Shown here: positions 1-4,869 of the stretch, in pieces
How the letters are laid out: every line of letters begins with the position of its first letter
Position numbering within the stretch: position 1 is the first letter of the stretch
Origin: Pelagibacteraceae bacterium TMED146
GTDB lineage: Bacteria; Pseudomonadota; Alphaproteobacteria; Pelagibacterales; Pelagibacteraceae
Length of the DNA: 6,313 nt
Reading direction: 5' to 3'
Assembly: GCA_002171085.1 (NCBI GenBank)
Contig: NHGV01000003.1
Span: forward strand, 10,681-16,993
The notes under the pieces: model-generated
Told to the model about the DNA's origin: nothing
Database searches by the model: none
What the model saw: the letters and a program-made list of their open reading frames with translations, nothing else
Made by a program: the position numbers and the translations under genes

Positions 1-608
1 TTAATTCCAAAAGTTGAAGCATAAACTTTTTCAGTATCTACACCTAAAATTTTTGCCGCTCTTGCATTCTGGGCTGTTGCTCTAATTGCACGACCAAGTT
101 TAGATTTCTTCATATAAATAGTAAGTAATATTGCACAAACAATACTTACAACTGCTGAGAAAATTTTTGAATTTGGAAGTGTAACTGAATTATTAAATAA
201 CATTGTTGTTCCAAAATTTGACTGCGCTACAACAACATCCGAACCAAAACCAAAATTCATTAATTGCATCATTAAAATGCTAATTCCAAATGTTGCCAAA
301 ATTGAAATAAACATGTCACGGTCAACGACTTTGTTTATTACAAGTTTATAAATAAATACTCCTACAAAAAACATTATGATGGGTGATACGAAAATACCCC
401 AAGCAGGATGAATGCCCGACATGTACATGAAATACGCAATGTATCCGCCCATAATAACTAGTTCTCCTTGGGCAATATTAATTATGTTCATCACACCCCA
501 TTGAAGAGCCATACCGTAAGCAATTAAAGCGAATAAAATTCCTAAAAGAGTCCCGTCAAGAATTGCCTGAGCTGTTAAAGCTGGAACATGAAATACTAAA
601 AAATCCAT
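1..608 (-). CDS. livH: Branched-chain-type amino acid ABC transporter permease LivH, partial (C-terminus beyond window)
   Basis: This is an inner-membrane permease of the hydrophobic amino acid uptake (HAAT/LivH) family, which pairs with a LivM-type permease, two ATPases and a periplasmic binding protein. I translated 202 codons from ATG at 608; the frame runs off the left edge, and the family is usually about 290-310 residues, so roughly a third is missing. Visible features are a hydrophobic N-terminus with the family pattern YGMALQWGVMNIINIAQGEL (residues 31-50), further membrane segments near 52-64, 70-90, 99-118 and 148-166, and the cytoplasmic loop LGRAIRATAQNARAAKILGV (171-190), which in this family contacts the ATPase. 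It lies directly downstream of the binding-protein gene, with a terminator-like hairpin between. The only good Shine-Dalgarno (AGGAGG, 630-625) is 16 nt from the start and inside that hairpin. The remaining transporter genes probably lie past the left edge. Substrate is inferred only by family. Confidence 0.93.
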   Translation of the reverse strand, partial: MDFLVFHVPALTAQAILDGTLLGILFALIAYGMALQWGVMNIINIAQGELVIMGGYIAYFMYMSGIHPAWGIFVSPIIMFFVGVFIYKLVINKVVDRDMFISILATFGISILMMQLMNFGFGSDVVVAQSNFGTTMLFNNSVTLPNSKIFSAVVSIVCAILLTIYMKKSKLGRAIRATAQNARAAKILGVDTEKVYASTFGI

Positions 609-612
609 TTTT

Positions 613-653
613 AAAAAAAACTGCCCTCCTCTAAACTAAGAAGAGGGCAGTTT
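613..653 (-). terminator. Hairpin plus U-tract between binding protein and permease genes (partial terminator/attenuator)
   Basis: Bases 643-653 and 618-628 form an 11 bp perfect stem (AAACTGCCCTC on the minus strand pairing with GAGGGCAGTTT). One mismatch, three more pairs and a 6-base loop (633-638) complete it. On the minus strand it runs into eight consecutive T (620-613), which makes an intrinsic terminator for livK-direction transcription. The plus-strand side has no comparable T run. It sits 12 bases after the livK-like stop and 5 bases before the livH start, so it should let only part of the transcription through, the usual arrangement giving more binding protein than permease. The 3' arm also contains the only strong Shine-Dalgarno-like sequence for livH. 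Confidence 0.88.
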
Positions 654-664
654 CTATTCCTTAA

Positions 665-1900
665 TTATCTTTTTGACCAAGGTGGTATTGGGTGAATTAA
701 TTCAGCCGCTGCCCATTTAGTTGGAGCAACAACTACGTTTTCACATTTACCACTTTTGCACATAACTTGGAAAAGCACCATCGGCTTTGCCGTGTTTTGT
801 CCACCTGATCCAAACTTTATATTTCCATAAAAAGTTTGCATTTTAGTTTTTGCTAATGCATCTCTAACTTTTTTAGTATCAAAAGAGTTAGCTCTTTCAA
901 ATGCATCTTTAAAAACTAACAACGCTGCAGAAGATTCTGCTGCTTGGTATGGAGGCGCATAACCGTAAGCTTTTGTGAAGTCTTTGTCATACTTTATACC
1001 ATCACCAAAGAATTTATCTTTGTAGGTTAAAGTTTTATGCCATTGAGATGCACATAAAGCAAATTCAGATTTTGCACCGTGTTGTTTAGCTAATTTTGAA
1101 GCGTCACAGTGTGTCATTGCTAACATTGGAACATCAACTTTCATTTCTGAAATTTGTCTGATCGCTGTTAACGCACCTTTTGAGTGACCTGACACAACAA
1201 GAACATCTGGCTTCACAGCTTTAACTTTTGCTAAAGTTGCTGCCATATCATTAAGTTCTTTTGGAAGCTTATCGTCGATGATGATTTTTGATCCAGTTCT
1301 TTTCGCTGCATCTAAAACACCTAATCTAACGTCTTGTGAGAATGCATCTTGCTCGAAAGCTTGCGCAATTCTAACTGGCTTTCCACCGTTCTTTTCAACT
1401 GCTAGATCGATTGCTACTTCAAGATACTGGTTTGCAGGTGATAAAACCGCGAACAAGTATTTATATCCTTTAGTAAATAACGATCTTGATGCACCATTTG
1501 CTTCAACCATAGGAATTTTATTTTCCTCAGTCACTGGTGCAATCGCTTTTGTTAATCCTGAACTGTAAGGTCCAAGCATATATTTAACACCATCTTGTTT
1601 GATAAGTCTCTCTGCTAACTGAGTAGCTCTTTTTGAGTTAGACTCATCATCATAATAAATGATTTTAAACTTATAGCTTTTTCCTCCAACCTTTACTCCA
1701 CCCATACTATTAATTCTTTCTACAGCAAGGTTGTAACCATTTTTGGTATGCTCACCATTTGTAGAATATTTTCCAGTTAGAGATACTGCTGCGCCAAGAA
1801 CAATTGTATCGCCCTCAACTTTTGCATTTGCAGTTCCAAAACTAAAAACTAATGCAAGTACAGAGATAAAAGTTAAGATAGATCTATAAAGATTTTTCAT
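665..1900 (-). CDS. livK: Periplasmic amino acid-binding protein of a LivK-type ABC transporter
   Basis: Substrate-binding protein of the branched-chain/hydrophobic amino acid ABC family (type I periplasmic fold, Peripla_BP_6), 411 residues. The start is set at ATG 1900, not at an in-frame ATG 72 bases upstream, because a GGGGGAG ribosome site lies just before it and a clean signal peptide begins there: MKN, a hydrophobic core at about 7-22, and a predicted signal peptidase I cut after ANA (residue 26). The mature part opens with the family's first strand, TIVLGAAVSLTG (32-43). It continues with GYNLAVERIN (55-64), YYDDES (82-87), LGPYSSG (109-115), the second-lobe region PDVLVVSGHS (231-240) and a C-terminal WAAAELIHPIPPW (396-408). 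There are four cysteines (265, 283, 381, 386). It precedes livH on the same strand. Exact ligand cannot be read from sequence; the symbol reflects family, not proven leucine binding. It is visibly richer in G/C than its neighbours, consistent with high expression. Confidence 0.93.
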   Translation of the reverse strand: MKNLYRSILTFISVLALVFSFGTANAKVEGDTIVLGAAVSLTGKYSTNGEHTKNGYNLAVERINSMGGVKVGGKSYKFKIIYYDDESNSKRATQLAERLIKQDGVKYMLGPYSSGLTKAIAPVTEENKIPMVEANGASRSLFTKGYKYLFAVLSPANQYLEVAIDLAVEKNGGKPVRIAQAFEQDAFSQDVRLGVLDAAKRTGSKIIIDDKLPKELNDMAATLAKVKAVKPDVLVVSGHSKGALTAIRQISEMKVDVPMLAMTHCDASKLAKQHGAKSEFALCASQWHKTLTYKDKFFGDGIKYDKDFTKAYGYAPPYQAAESSAALLVFKDAFERANSFDTKKVRDALAKTKMQTFYGNIKFGSGGQNTAKPMVLFQVMCKSGKCENVVVAPTKWAAAELIHPIPPWSKR

Positions 1901-1903
1901 ATT

Positions 1904-1910
1904 CTCCCCC
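1904..1910 (-). promoter_or_regulatory. Ribosome binding site of the livK-like gene
   Basis: The minus strand reads GGGGGAG followed by AAT and the ATG at 1900. It is the clearest purine-rich ribosome site at a usable distance from a start in the window; most other genes here have none. It decides the start codon of the binding protein in favour of the signal-peptide methionine. Spacing (3 bases) is short. Confidence 0.7.
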
Positions 1911-1916
1911 TGTTTG

Positions 1917-1975
1917 TATTTGTTAATTAACTTCAGAAAATTACATTTAAAAATATTTGTAATCAACTTCAAAAA
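1917..1975 (-). repeat. Pair of near-identical 22-24 bp direct repeats upstream of livK-like gene
   Basis: On the plus strand, 1917-1940 and 1954-1975 both read tatttgt, aat, aacttca, aaaa in that order. They differ by one substitution and two single-base insertions in the first copy, giving 21 identical positions. The conserved core aacttca occurs at 1929-1935 and 1965-1971, 36 bp apart. They lie between the exporter gene and the livK-like start and overlap a candidate promoter, so they could be paired operator sites. AT-richness makes chance similarity easier, but a shared 21-base pattern is more than composition alone would normally give. Function is inference. Confidence 0.6.
1938..1966 (-). 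promoter_or_regulatory. Candidate sigma70-type promoter for livK-like gene
   Basis: On the minus strand, TTGATT (1966-1961) is followed after 17 bases by TAATTT (1943-1938), which would start transcription near 1931 and give a leader of about 30 bases before ATG 1900. The -35 element falls inside one upstream repeat and the -10 overlaps the edge of the other. An overlapping alternative uses TTGAAG slightly further upstream. In sequence this AT-rich such matches are common, so the call is weak. Confidence 0.35.
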
Positions 1976-2004
1976 GCTAAATTAAAAAACAACTCTTGAT
2001 TGAA

Positions 2005-2625
2005 TTATACTTTTATTGCAATAAAAATTGCAATTACAGTAAGCGCTGCAGCAGAAACATAATTTAATGTTTTTGGATTTGAATTTAATTGATCAATAAT
2101 TTTTTCAGCTACCTTTGAGTAAATTACTAATGTTAAAAAATCTAAAGTTACCCAGCTGATAAGCATAATTATAAAGTGAACAATATAATTTTCACCAGTT
2201 AAAAAAGTTGGAAATACAGCAGCAAAAAAAACGGTGGCCTTTGGACTAAAGAAGGCAATAAAAAATCCATCTCTAAATAAAGCAGTATTAGATTTAATTT
2301 GTTTTCCAGTTTTAATATCTAAGTTTGCTTTAGATTTAAAAAAACCATAGGCAACATATAATATGTATGAAATACCAACCCACTTAAAAACTGAAACAAT
2401 ATTTGGAAATATTTCTATCAATGCACTTAAGCCAAAAAGAACAAGTAACATCTGTACAGAATTCGCTGTCACATCACCAAAAGCTGTCCATAAACTTTTT
2501 TTAAACCCATAATTTATTGACTGAGACATGATTAGAACTCTAGGTCCTCCAGGAGTAACAAACATTACGATAATTATTTGTAAAAAAAGCAAGTAGTTTT
2601 CTGGGAACATTTCAATAATATACAT
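2005..2625 (-). CDS. LysE/RhtB-family amino acid exporter
   Basis: Inner-membrane protein of the LysE superfamily, whose members export amino acids such as lysine, homoserine or threonine, normally with about 200 residues; this one has 206. Sequence support is the N-terminal hydrophobic segment (12-24) leading into the family's TPG motif (24-26), here as TPGGPRVLIMSQSINYG (24-40), where most members read TPGP. Next come GDVTANSVQMLLVLFGLSAL (50-69), the re-entrant SPKATVFFAAVFPTFL (127-142, usually NPK) and two C-terminal membrane segments (about 150-170 and 187-205). The start is uncertain: ATG 2625 and ATG 2610 (Met6) are both open and neither has a ribosome site. It is divergent from the radical SAM gene, with 29 bases between the two ATGs. 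It is followed on the same strand by the livK-like gene after 104 bases, so readthrough is possible. The substrate is unknown. Confidence 0.88.
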   Translation of the reverse strand: MYIIEMFPENYLLFLQIIIVMFVTPGGPRVLIMSQSINYGFKKSLWTAFGDVTANSVQMLLVLFGLSALIEIFPNIVSVFKWVGISYILYVAYGFFKSKANLDIKTGKQIKSNTALFRDGFFIAFFSPKATVFFAAVFPTFLTGENYIVHFIIMLISWVTLDFLTLVIYSKVAEKIIDQLNSNPKTLNYVSAAALTVIAIFIAIKV

Positions 2626-2654
2626 TAAAGTTATTTAGTTTAAAAGAATTGAAA

Positions 2655-3563
2655 ATGTTAAAAAAATTTGAAAATAAAATTTTTACTGCTGATAATAAAG
2701 CTAGAGCTTTTATAGAATCTAAAAAATTAAAAACTTTATGGTTTAATACAGGAACGCTTTGCAATCTAACTTGTAAAAATTGTTATATTGAATCAAGCCC
2801 TAAAAATGATCGCTTATCTTATCTTTCTTATGATGAATTTAAGATGTTTGTAAATGAAAGTATTCAAAATGAAATGGGAACTGAAGAAATTGGATTTACT
2901 GGTGGTGAGCCATTTATGAATAAAGATATTTTTAAGATGATTAAATATTCTCTTGATAACGGGTTTAAAACTTTAGTGCTTACTAATGCAATGAAACCAA
3001 TGATGAATAATAAGAATGAATTAAATAAATTAAATCATTTAAACTTAACAATTAGAGTTTCAATTGATCATTATAATAAAGATAAACATGAACAAATCAG
3101 AGGTCCAAATAGCTGGGATCCGATGATTGAAGGATTAAAATGGTTGTCCAAGAATAAATTTAATTATTGTTTGGCAACTCGTTTGATGTGGAATGAGGAC
3201 GAAGAAACAACAAGAAGAAATTTTAAAAAATTTATTAATCAATATCAACTTACTTTGGATGTGGAGAATAAAAACCAACTAGTGACTTTTGCAGAAATGG
3301 ATGAAAAAAAAGATACTCCAGAGATAACAACTGAATGTTGGGGTATTTTAAACAAAAGTCCAGATACTGTAATGTGTTCAACTTCTCGAATGATTGTTAA
3401 GAAAAAAGGAAACAAAAACCCTAGTGTAATTGCATGTACTTTACTTCCTTATAATCAAGAGTTTGACTTGGGCGATAGTCTGAAAGAATCGATGAAAAAA
3501 ATCTACCTTAATCATCCGCATTGTTCAAAATTTTGTGTTCTGGGCGGTTCTAGTTGTAGTTAA
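2655..3563 (+). CDS. Radical SAM protein with cysteine-rich C-terminus, function unknown
   Basis: A 302-residue iron-sulfur enzyme of the radical SAM superfamily. The cluster motif CX3CX2C is at Cys36, Cys40 and Cys43 (CNLTCKNCY). The SAM-binding GGEP stands at 83-86 after strand EIGFT, and later barrel strands follow at TLVLTNA (106-112) and LTIRVSID (131-138). The C-terminal third carries six further cysteines (228, 241, 261, 290, 294, 301) with CSTSRMIV (241-248), ACTLLPYN (260-267) and CSKFCVLGGSSCS (290-302), which may bind a second cluster as in SPASM/twitch-type enzymes, though the spacing is not the standard SPASM pattern. The terminal GGSSC faintly recalls arsenosugar-type ArsS enzymes. 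ATG 2655 is chosen; a TTG two codons earlier is also in frame and no ribosome site decides. Its TAA overlaps the ATG of the membrane protein gene by one base (TAATG), so the two are co-expressed. The substrate is not deducible. Confidence 0.92.
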   Translation: MLKKFENKIFTADNKARAFIESKKLKTLWFNTGTLCNLTCKNCYIESSPKNDRLSYLSYDEFKMFVNESIQNEMGTEEIGFTGGEPFMNKDIFKMIKYSLDNGFKTLVLTNAMKPMMNNKNELNKLNHLNLTIRVSIDHYNKDKHEQIRGPNSWDPMIEGLKWLSKNKFNYCLATRLMWNEDEETTRRNFKKFINQYQLTLDVENKNQLVTFAEMDEKKDTPEITTECWGILNKSPDTVMCSTSRMIVKKKGNKNPSVIACTLLPYNQEFDLGDSLKESMKKIYLNHPHCSKFCVLGGSSCS

Positions 3564-4240
3564 TGACTAATAAAATTTTTAAAATTTTTATTATTTTAAT
3601 CTTTGTAGGAACCATTTCATTTGGACTACTTTTTGATTATAGCCAATTCTTTTCTTTTGAAACGATTAAAAGCCAACATGATAAATTAAATGAATTTATC
3701 AAATTAAATTATTCTTTATCTTTAGTGGTATTCTTTATTATTTACGTAATAGTGACAGCATTTGCGTTACCTTTTGGGGCACTGAAAACAATCTTGGCTG
3801 GAGCTCTTTTTGGCTTAATACCAGGTATAATTCTAACCTCATTTGCAAGCTCAATTGGTTCAACTTTATGCTTATTAATGTCCAGGTTTGTTTTTAGAGG
3901 TTATGTAGAAAAAAAGTGTTCCAAATATTTAGAAAAAATAAATGAAGGAATTAAAAAAGATGGAATTTATTATTTATTTTTCCTAAGATTAAGTCCGATA
4001 TTTCCATTCTTTATTATAAACTTGGTATTTGGTCTGACTAAGATGAAAGCACTGACTTTCTATTTGGTGTCTCAAATCGGTATGTTTCTTGGAACTATCA
4101 TTTTTGTAAATGCGGGTGTTCAATTATCAAAAATTAATAAAATTGAGGATATACTAAGTATCGAGATAATTGTTTCATTTATATTGATAGGTTTAGTTCC
4201 GTTAATTATAAAGAAATTGATAGAAAAACTAAAAAAATGA
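3563..4240 (+). CDS. TVP38/TMEM64-family (VTT/DedA-like) inner membrane protein
   Basis: A 225-residue polytopic membrane protein of the TVP38/TMEM64 family (SNARE-associated/VTT domain), distantly related to DedA. An N-terminal membrane anchor (5-24) is followed by segments near 50-69, 73-107, 135-158, 163-185 and 200-217. Family landmarks are present: LPFGALKTILAGALFGLIPG (69-88), then a Ser/Ala-rich SFASSIGSTLCLLMSR (93-108). The hallmark FLRLSPIFPFFIINLVFGLT (140-159) is followed by SQIGMFLGTIIFVNAG (170-185). Relatives have been linked to lipid scrambling, membrane homeostasis or uptake of small ions, but none of this is settled for the bacterial family. The gene starts inside the stop codon of the radical SAM gene (TAATG) and its own TGA overlaps the next ATG (ATGA at 4237-4240), pointing to coupled translation and a shared process. 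No separate ribosome site is visible. Confidence 0.9.
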   Translation: MTNKIFKIFIILIFVGTISFGLLFDYSQFFSFETIKSQHDKLNEFIKLNYSLSLVVFFIIYVIVTAFALPFGALKTILAGALFGLIPGIILTSFASSIGSTLCLLMSRFVFRGYVEKKCSKYLEKINEGIKKDGIYYLFFLRLSPIFPFFIINLVFGLTKMKALTFYLVSQIGMFLGTIIFVNAGVQLSKINKIEDILSIEIIVSFILIGLVPLIIKKLIEKLKK

Positions 4241-4404
4241 GTAAAGATATTACTAATTACATCAAAACAGAGTGTGGGTTATCTGAGTATTACTTGCTAA
4301 AAGCAAGAAAAGGTTTTTTTAATAAATTAAGGTTTTATTGGTTTGTTGCTATAGCAACTGTAAGAGATCTACCTAAAAAAAAACCTGAATTTAAAGATAA
4401 TTAG
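4237..4404 (+). CDS. Small 55-residue protein coupled to the VTT membrane protein, unrecognised
   Basis: An open frame of 55 codons begins at the ATG overlapping the previous gene's TGA by four bases (ATGA), the classic coupling arrangement, and ends at TAG 4404. The product starts MSKDITNYIKTECG. It has a central basic and aromatic stretch KARKGFFNKLRFYWFVAIAT (22-41) and a charged, proline-containing tail (DLPKKKPEFKDN, 44-55). There is one cysteine (13). The segment 33-41 is hydrophobic but too short and too close to basic residues to be a confident membrane span; an amphipathic, membrane-associated helix is possible. I do not recognise the family. It is supported as a gene by the overlap and by filling the space to the next gene almost exactly; no homology evidence is available here. 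Confidence 0.68.
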   Translation: MSKDITNYIKTECGLSEYYLLKARKGFFNKLRFYWFVAIATVRDLPKKKPEFKDN

Positions 4405-4408
4405 TATT

Positions 4409-4414
4409 TATAAT
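4409..4414 (+). promoter_or_regulatory. TATAAT directly upstream of the small secreted protein gene
   Basis: A perfect TATAAT lies 3 bases before ATG 4418, with only a weak -35 match upstream (for example CTGAAT at 4385-4390, 18-base spacing). If it is a -10 box, transcription would begin at or just inside the start codon, which argues for a leaderless start at best or for a chance AT-rich match. Readthrough from the upstream operon is an equally good explanation for expression. Confidence 0.25.
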
Positions 4415-4417
4415 TAT

Positions 4418-4660
4418 ATGTTTAAGAAATCTATAATTTTAATTTGCTTATTGCTTTTCCCTTTTAATACTTACGCGGGTAACTGTTTGAACTTAATAAA
4501 AGAAATTGATAATTTATTATTAGAAACTAAACAATTATCAAAAGATCAACTATCAGAGATTAAAGAATTAAGAGCTCAAGGTGAACAGGCCCATAAGTCT
4601 GGTGATCACAAAGAATCTGAAGAAATGCTCAAACAAGCCTTAGATTTACTAGACAGTTAG
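4418..4660 (+). CDS. Small secreted helical protein with a TPR-like hairpin
   Basis: An 80-residue protein with a clear export signal: MFKK, a hydrophobic run IILICLLLF (6-14), and a likely signal peptidase I cut after TYA (residue 20). The Cys at 23 is not in a lipobox, so a lipoprotein is unlikely. The mature 60 residues are almost wholly charged helix. Residues about 50-78 (LRAQGEQAHKSGDHKESEEM then LKQALDLL) have the look of one tetratricopeptide-like helical pair: alanine/glycine in helix A, a GD turn, and leucine and alanine in helix B. A single such unit would normally need a partner or self-association. It follows the 55-residue gene by 13 bases on the same strand, so it may be the last gene of the radical SAM operon. 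The specific function is unknown; a periplasmic scaffold is only a guess. Confidence 0.75.
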   Translation: MFKKSIILICLLLFPFNTYAGNCLNLIKEIDNLLLETKQLSKDQLSEIKELRAQGEQAHKSGDHKESEEMLKQALDLLDS

Positions 4661-4714
4661 CGGTCAAAAAAAAGTCAAATTTATCCAAAAACTTAGTCAC
4701 ATTTAAAGTTTATA

Positions 4715-4720
4715 TATAAT
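4715..4720 (+). promoter_or_regulatory. TATAAT directly upstream of the 48-residue protein gene
   Basis: TATAAT occurs 2 bases before ATG 4723 inside a (TA)-rich run (4711-4722). A convincing -35 element is not seen. The 62-base gap from the previous stop (4660) implies that a promoter could be here, but the box is too close to the ATG for an ordinary transcript, so an upstream hexamer may be the true element. Confidence 0.25.
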
Positions 4721-4722
4721 AT

Positions 4723-4869
4723 ATGAAAAAAAATAATTTAATAAAACTAGCTCAAGTTGATCCAATTGAAATTGATCAAAAAACCAATTCTTTTTTTAAT
4801 AAAGGAACGCAACTACTATTAGGAGCAAATTTAGTTGTAATGGTAATGATTTATTTAGTTATTTACTAA
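4723..4869 (+). CDS. Small 48-residue protein with C-terminal membrane segment
   Basis: ATG 4723 to TAA 4869 encodes 48 residues: a polar N-terminal half (MKKNNLIKLAQVDPIEIDQK, then TNSFFNKGTQ) and a continuous hydrophobic stretch 31-48 (LLLGANLVVMVMIYLVIY) running to the very C-terminus. This is the layout of a tail-anchored single-span protein with its N-terminus in the cytoplasm. The hydrophobic pattern and the polar-then-apolar division argue for a real protein rather than a chance frame. No ribosome site is visible. Its stop overlaps that of the convergent dehydrogenase by four bases (4866-4869). I do not recognise the family and cannot name a role; it could be an accessory subunit of a membrane complex, which is a guess. 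Confidence 0.65.
   Translation: MKKNNLIKLAQVDPIEIDQKTNSFFNKGTQLLLGANLVVMVMIYLVIY

Noticed and set aside
1278..1568. Open frame of 96 codons on the plus strand inside the livK-like gene
   Set aside because: It is fully antisense to a well-supported gene, has no domain-like pattern, and is explained by the higher G/C and codon pattern of the opposite strand.
1901..1972. 24-codon N-terminal extension of the livK-like protein from ATG 1972
   Set aside because: It would bury the signal peptide, crosses the repeat/promoter region, and the internal ATG at 1900 has the purine-rich ribosome site and a normal signal peptide.
1975..2004. Terminator for the exporter gene (weak CAA/TTG pairing before a T6 run on the minus strand)
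   Set aside because: The stem is only about three pairs, too weak to call; readthrough into the livK-like gene is possible.
2649..2654. TTG start two codons upstream of the radical SAM ATG
   Set aside because: It is possible, but nothing favours it over ATG 2655; there is no ribosome site and only two residues change.
2655..3563. Calling the radical SAM gene arsS, pqqE or another named enzyme
   Set aside because: Only the general fold motif and a short GGSSC tail support any link; spacing and the remaining motifs do not match a named family well enough.
4661..4722. Small RNA or terminator between 4660 and 4723 (repeated gtcaaa and poly-A runs)
   Set aside because: No stable hairpin was found; the short repeats are direct rather than inverted and are expected in such A-rich sequence.
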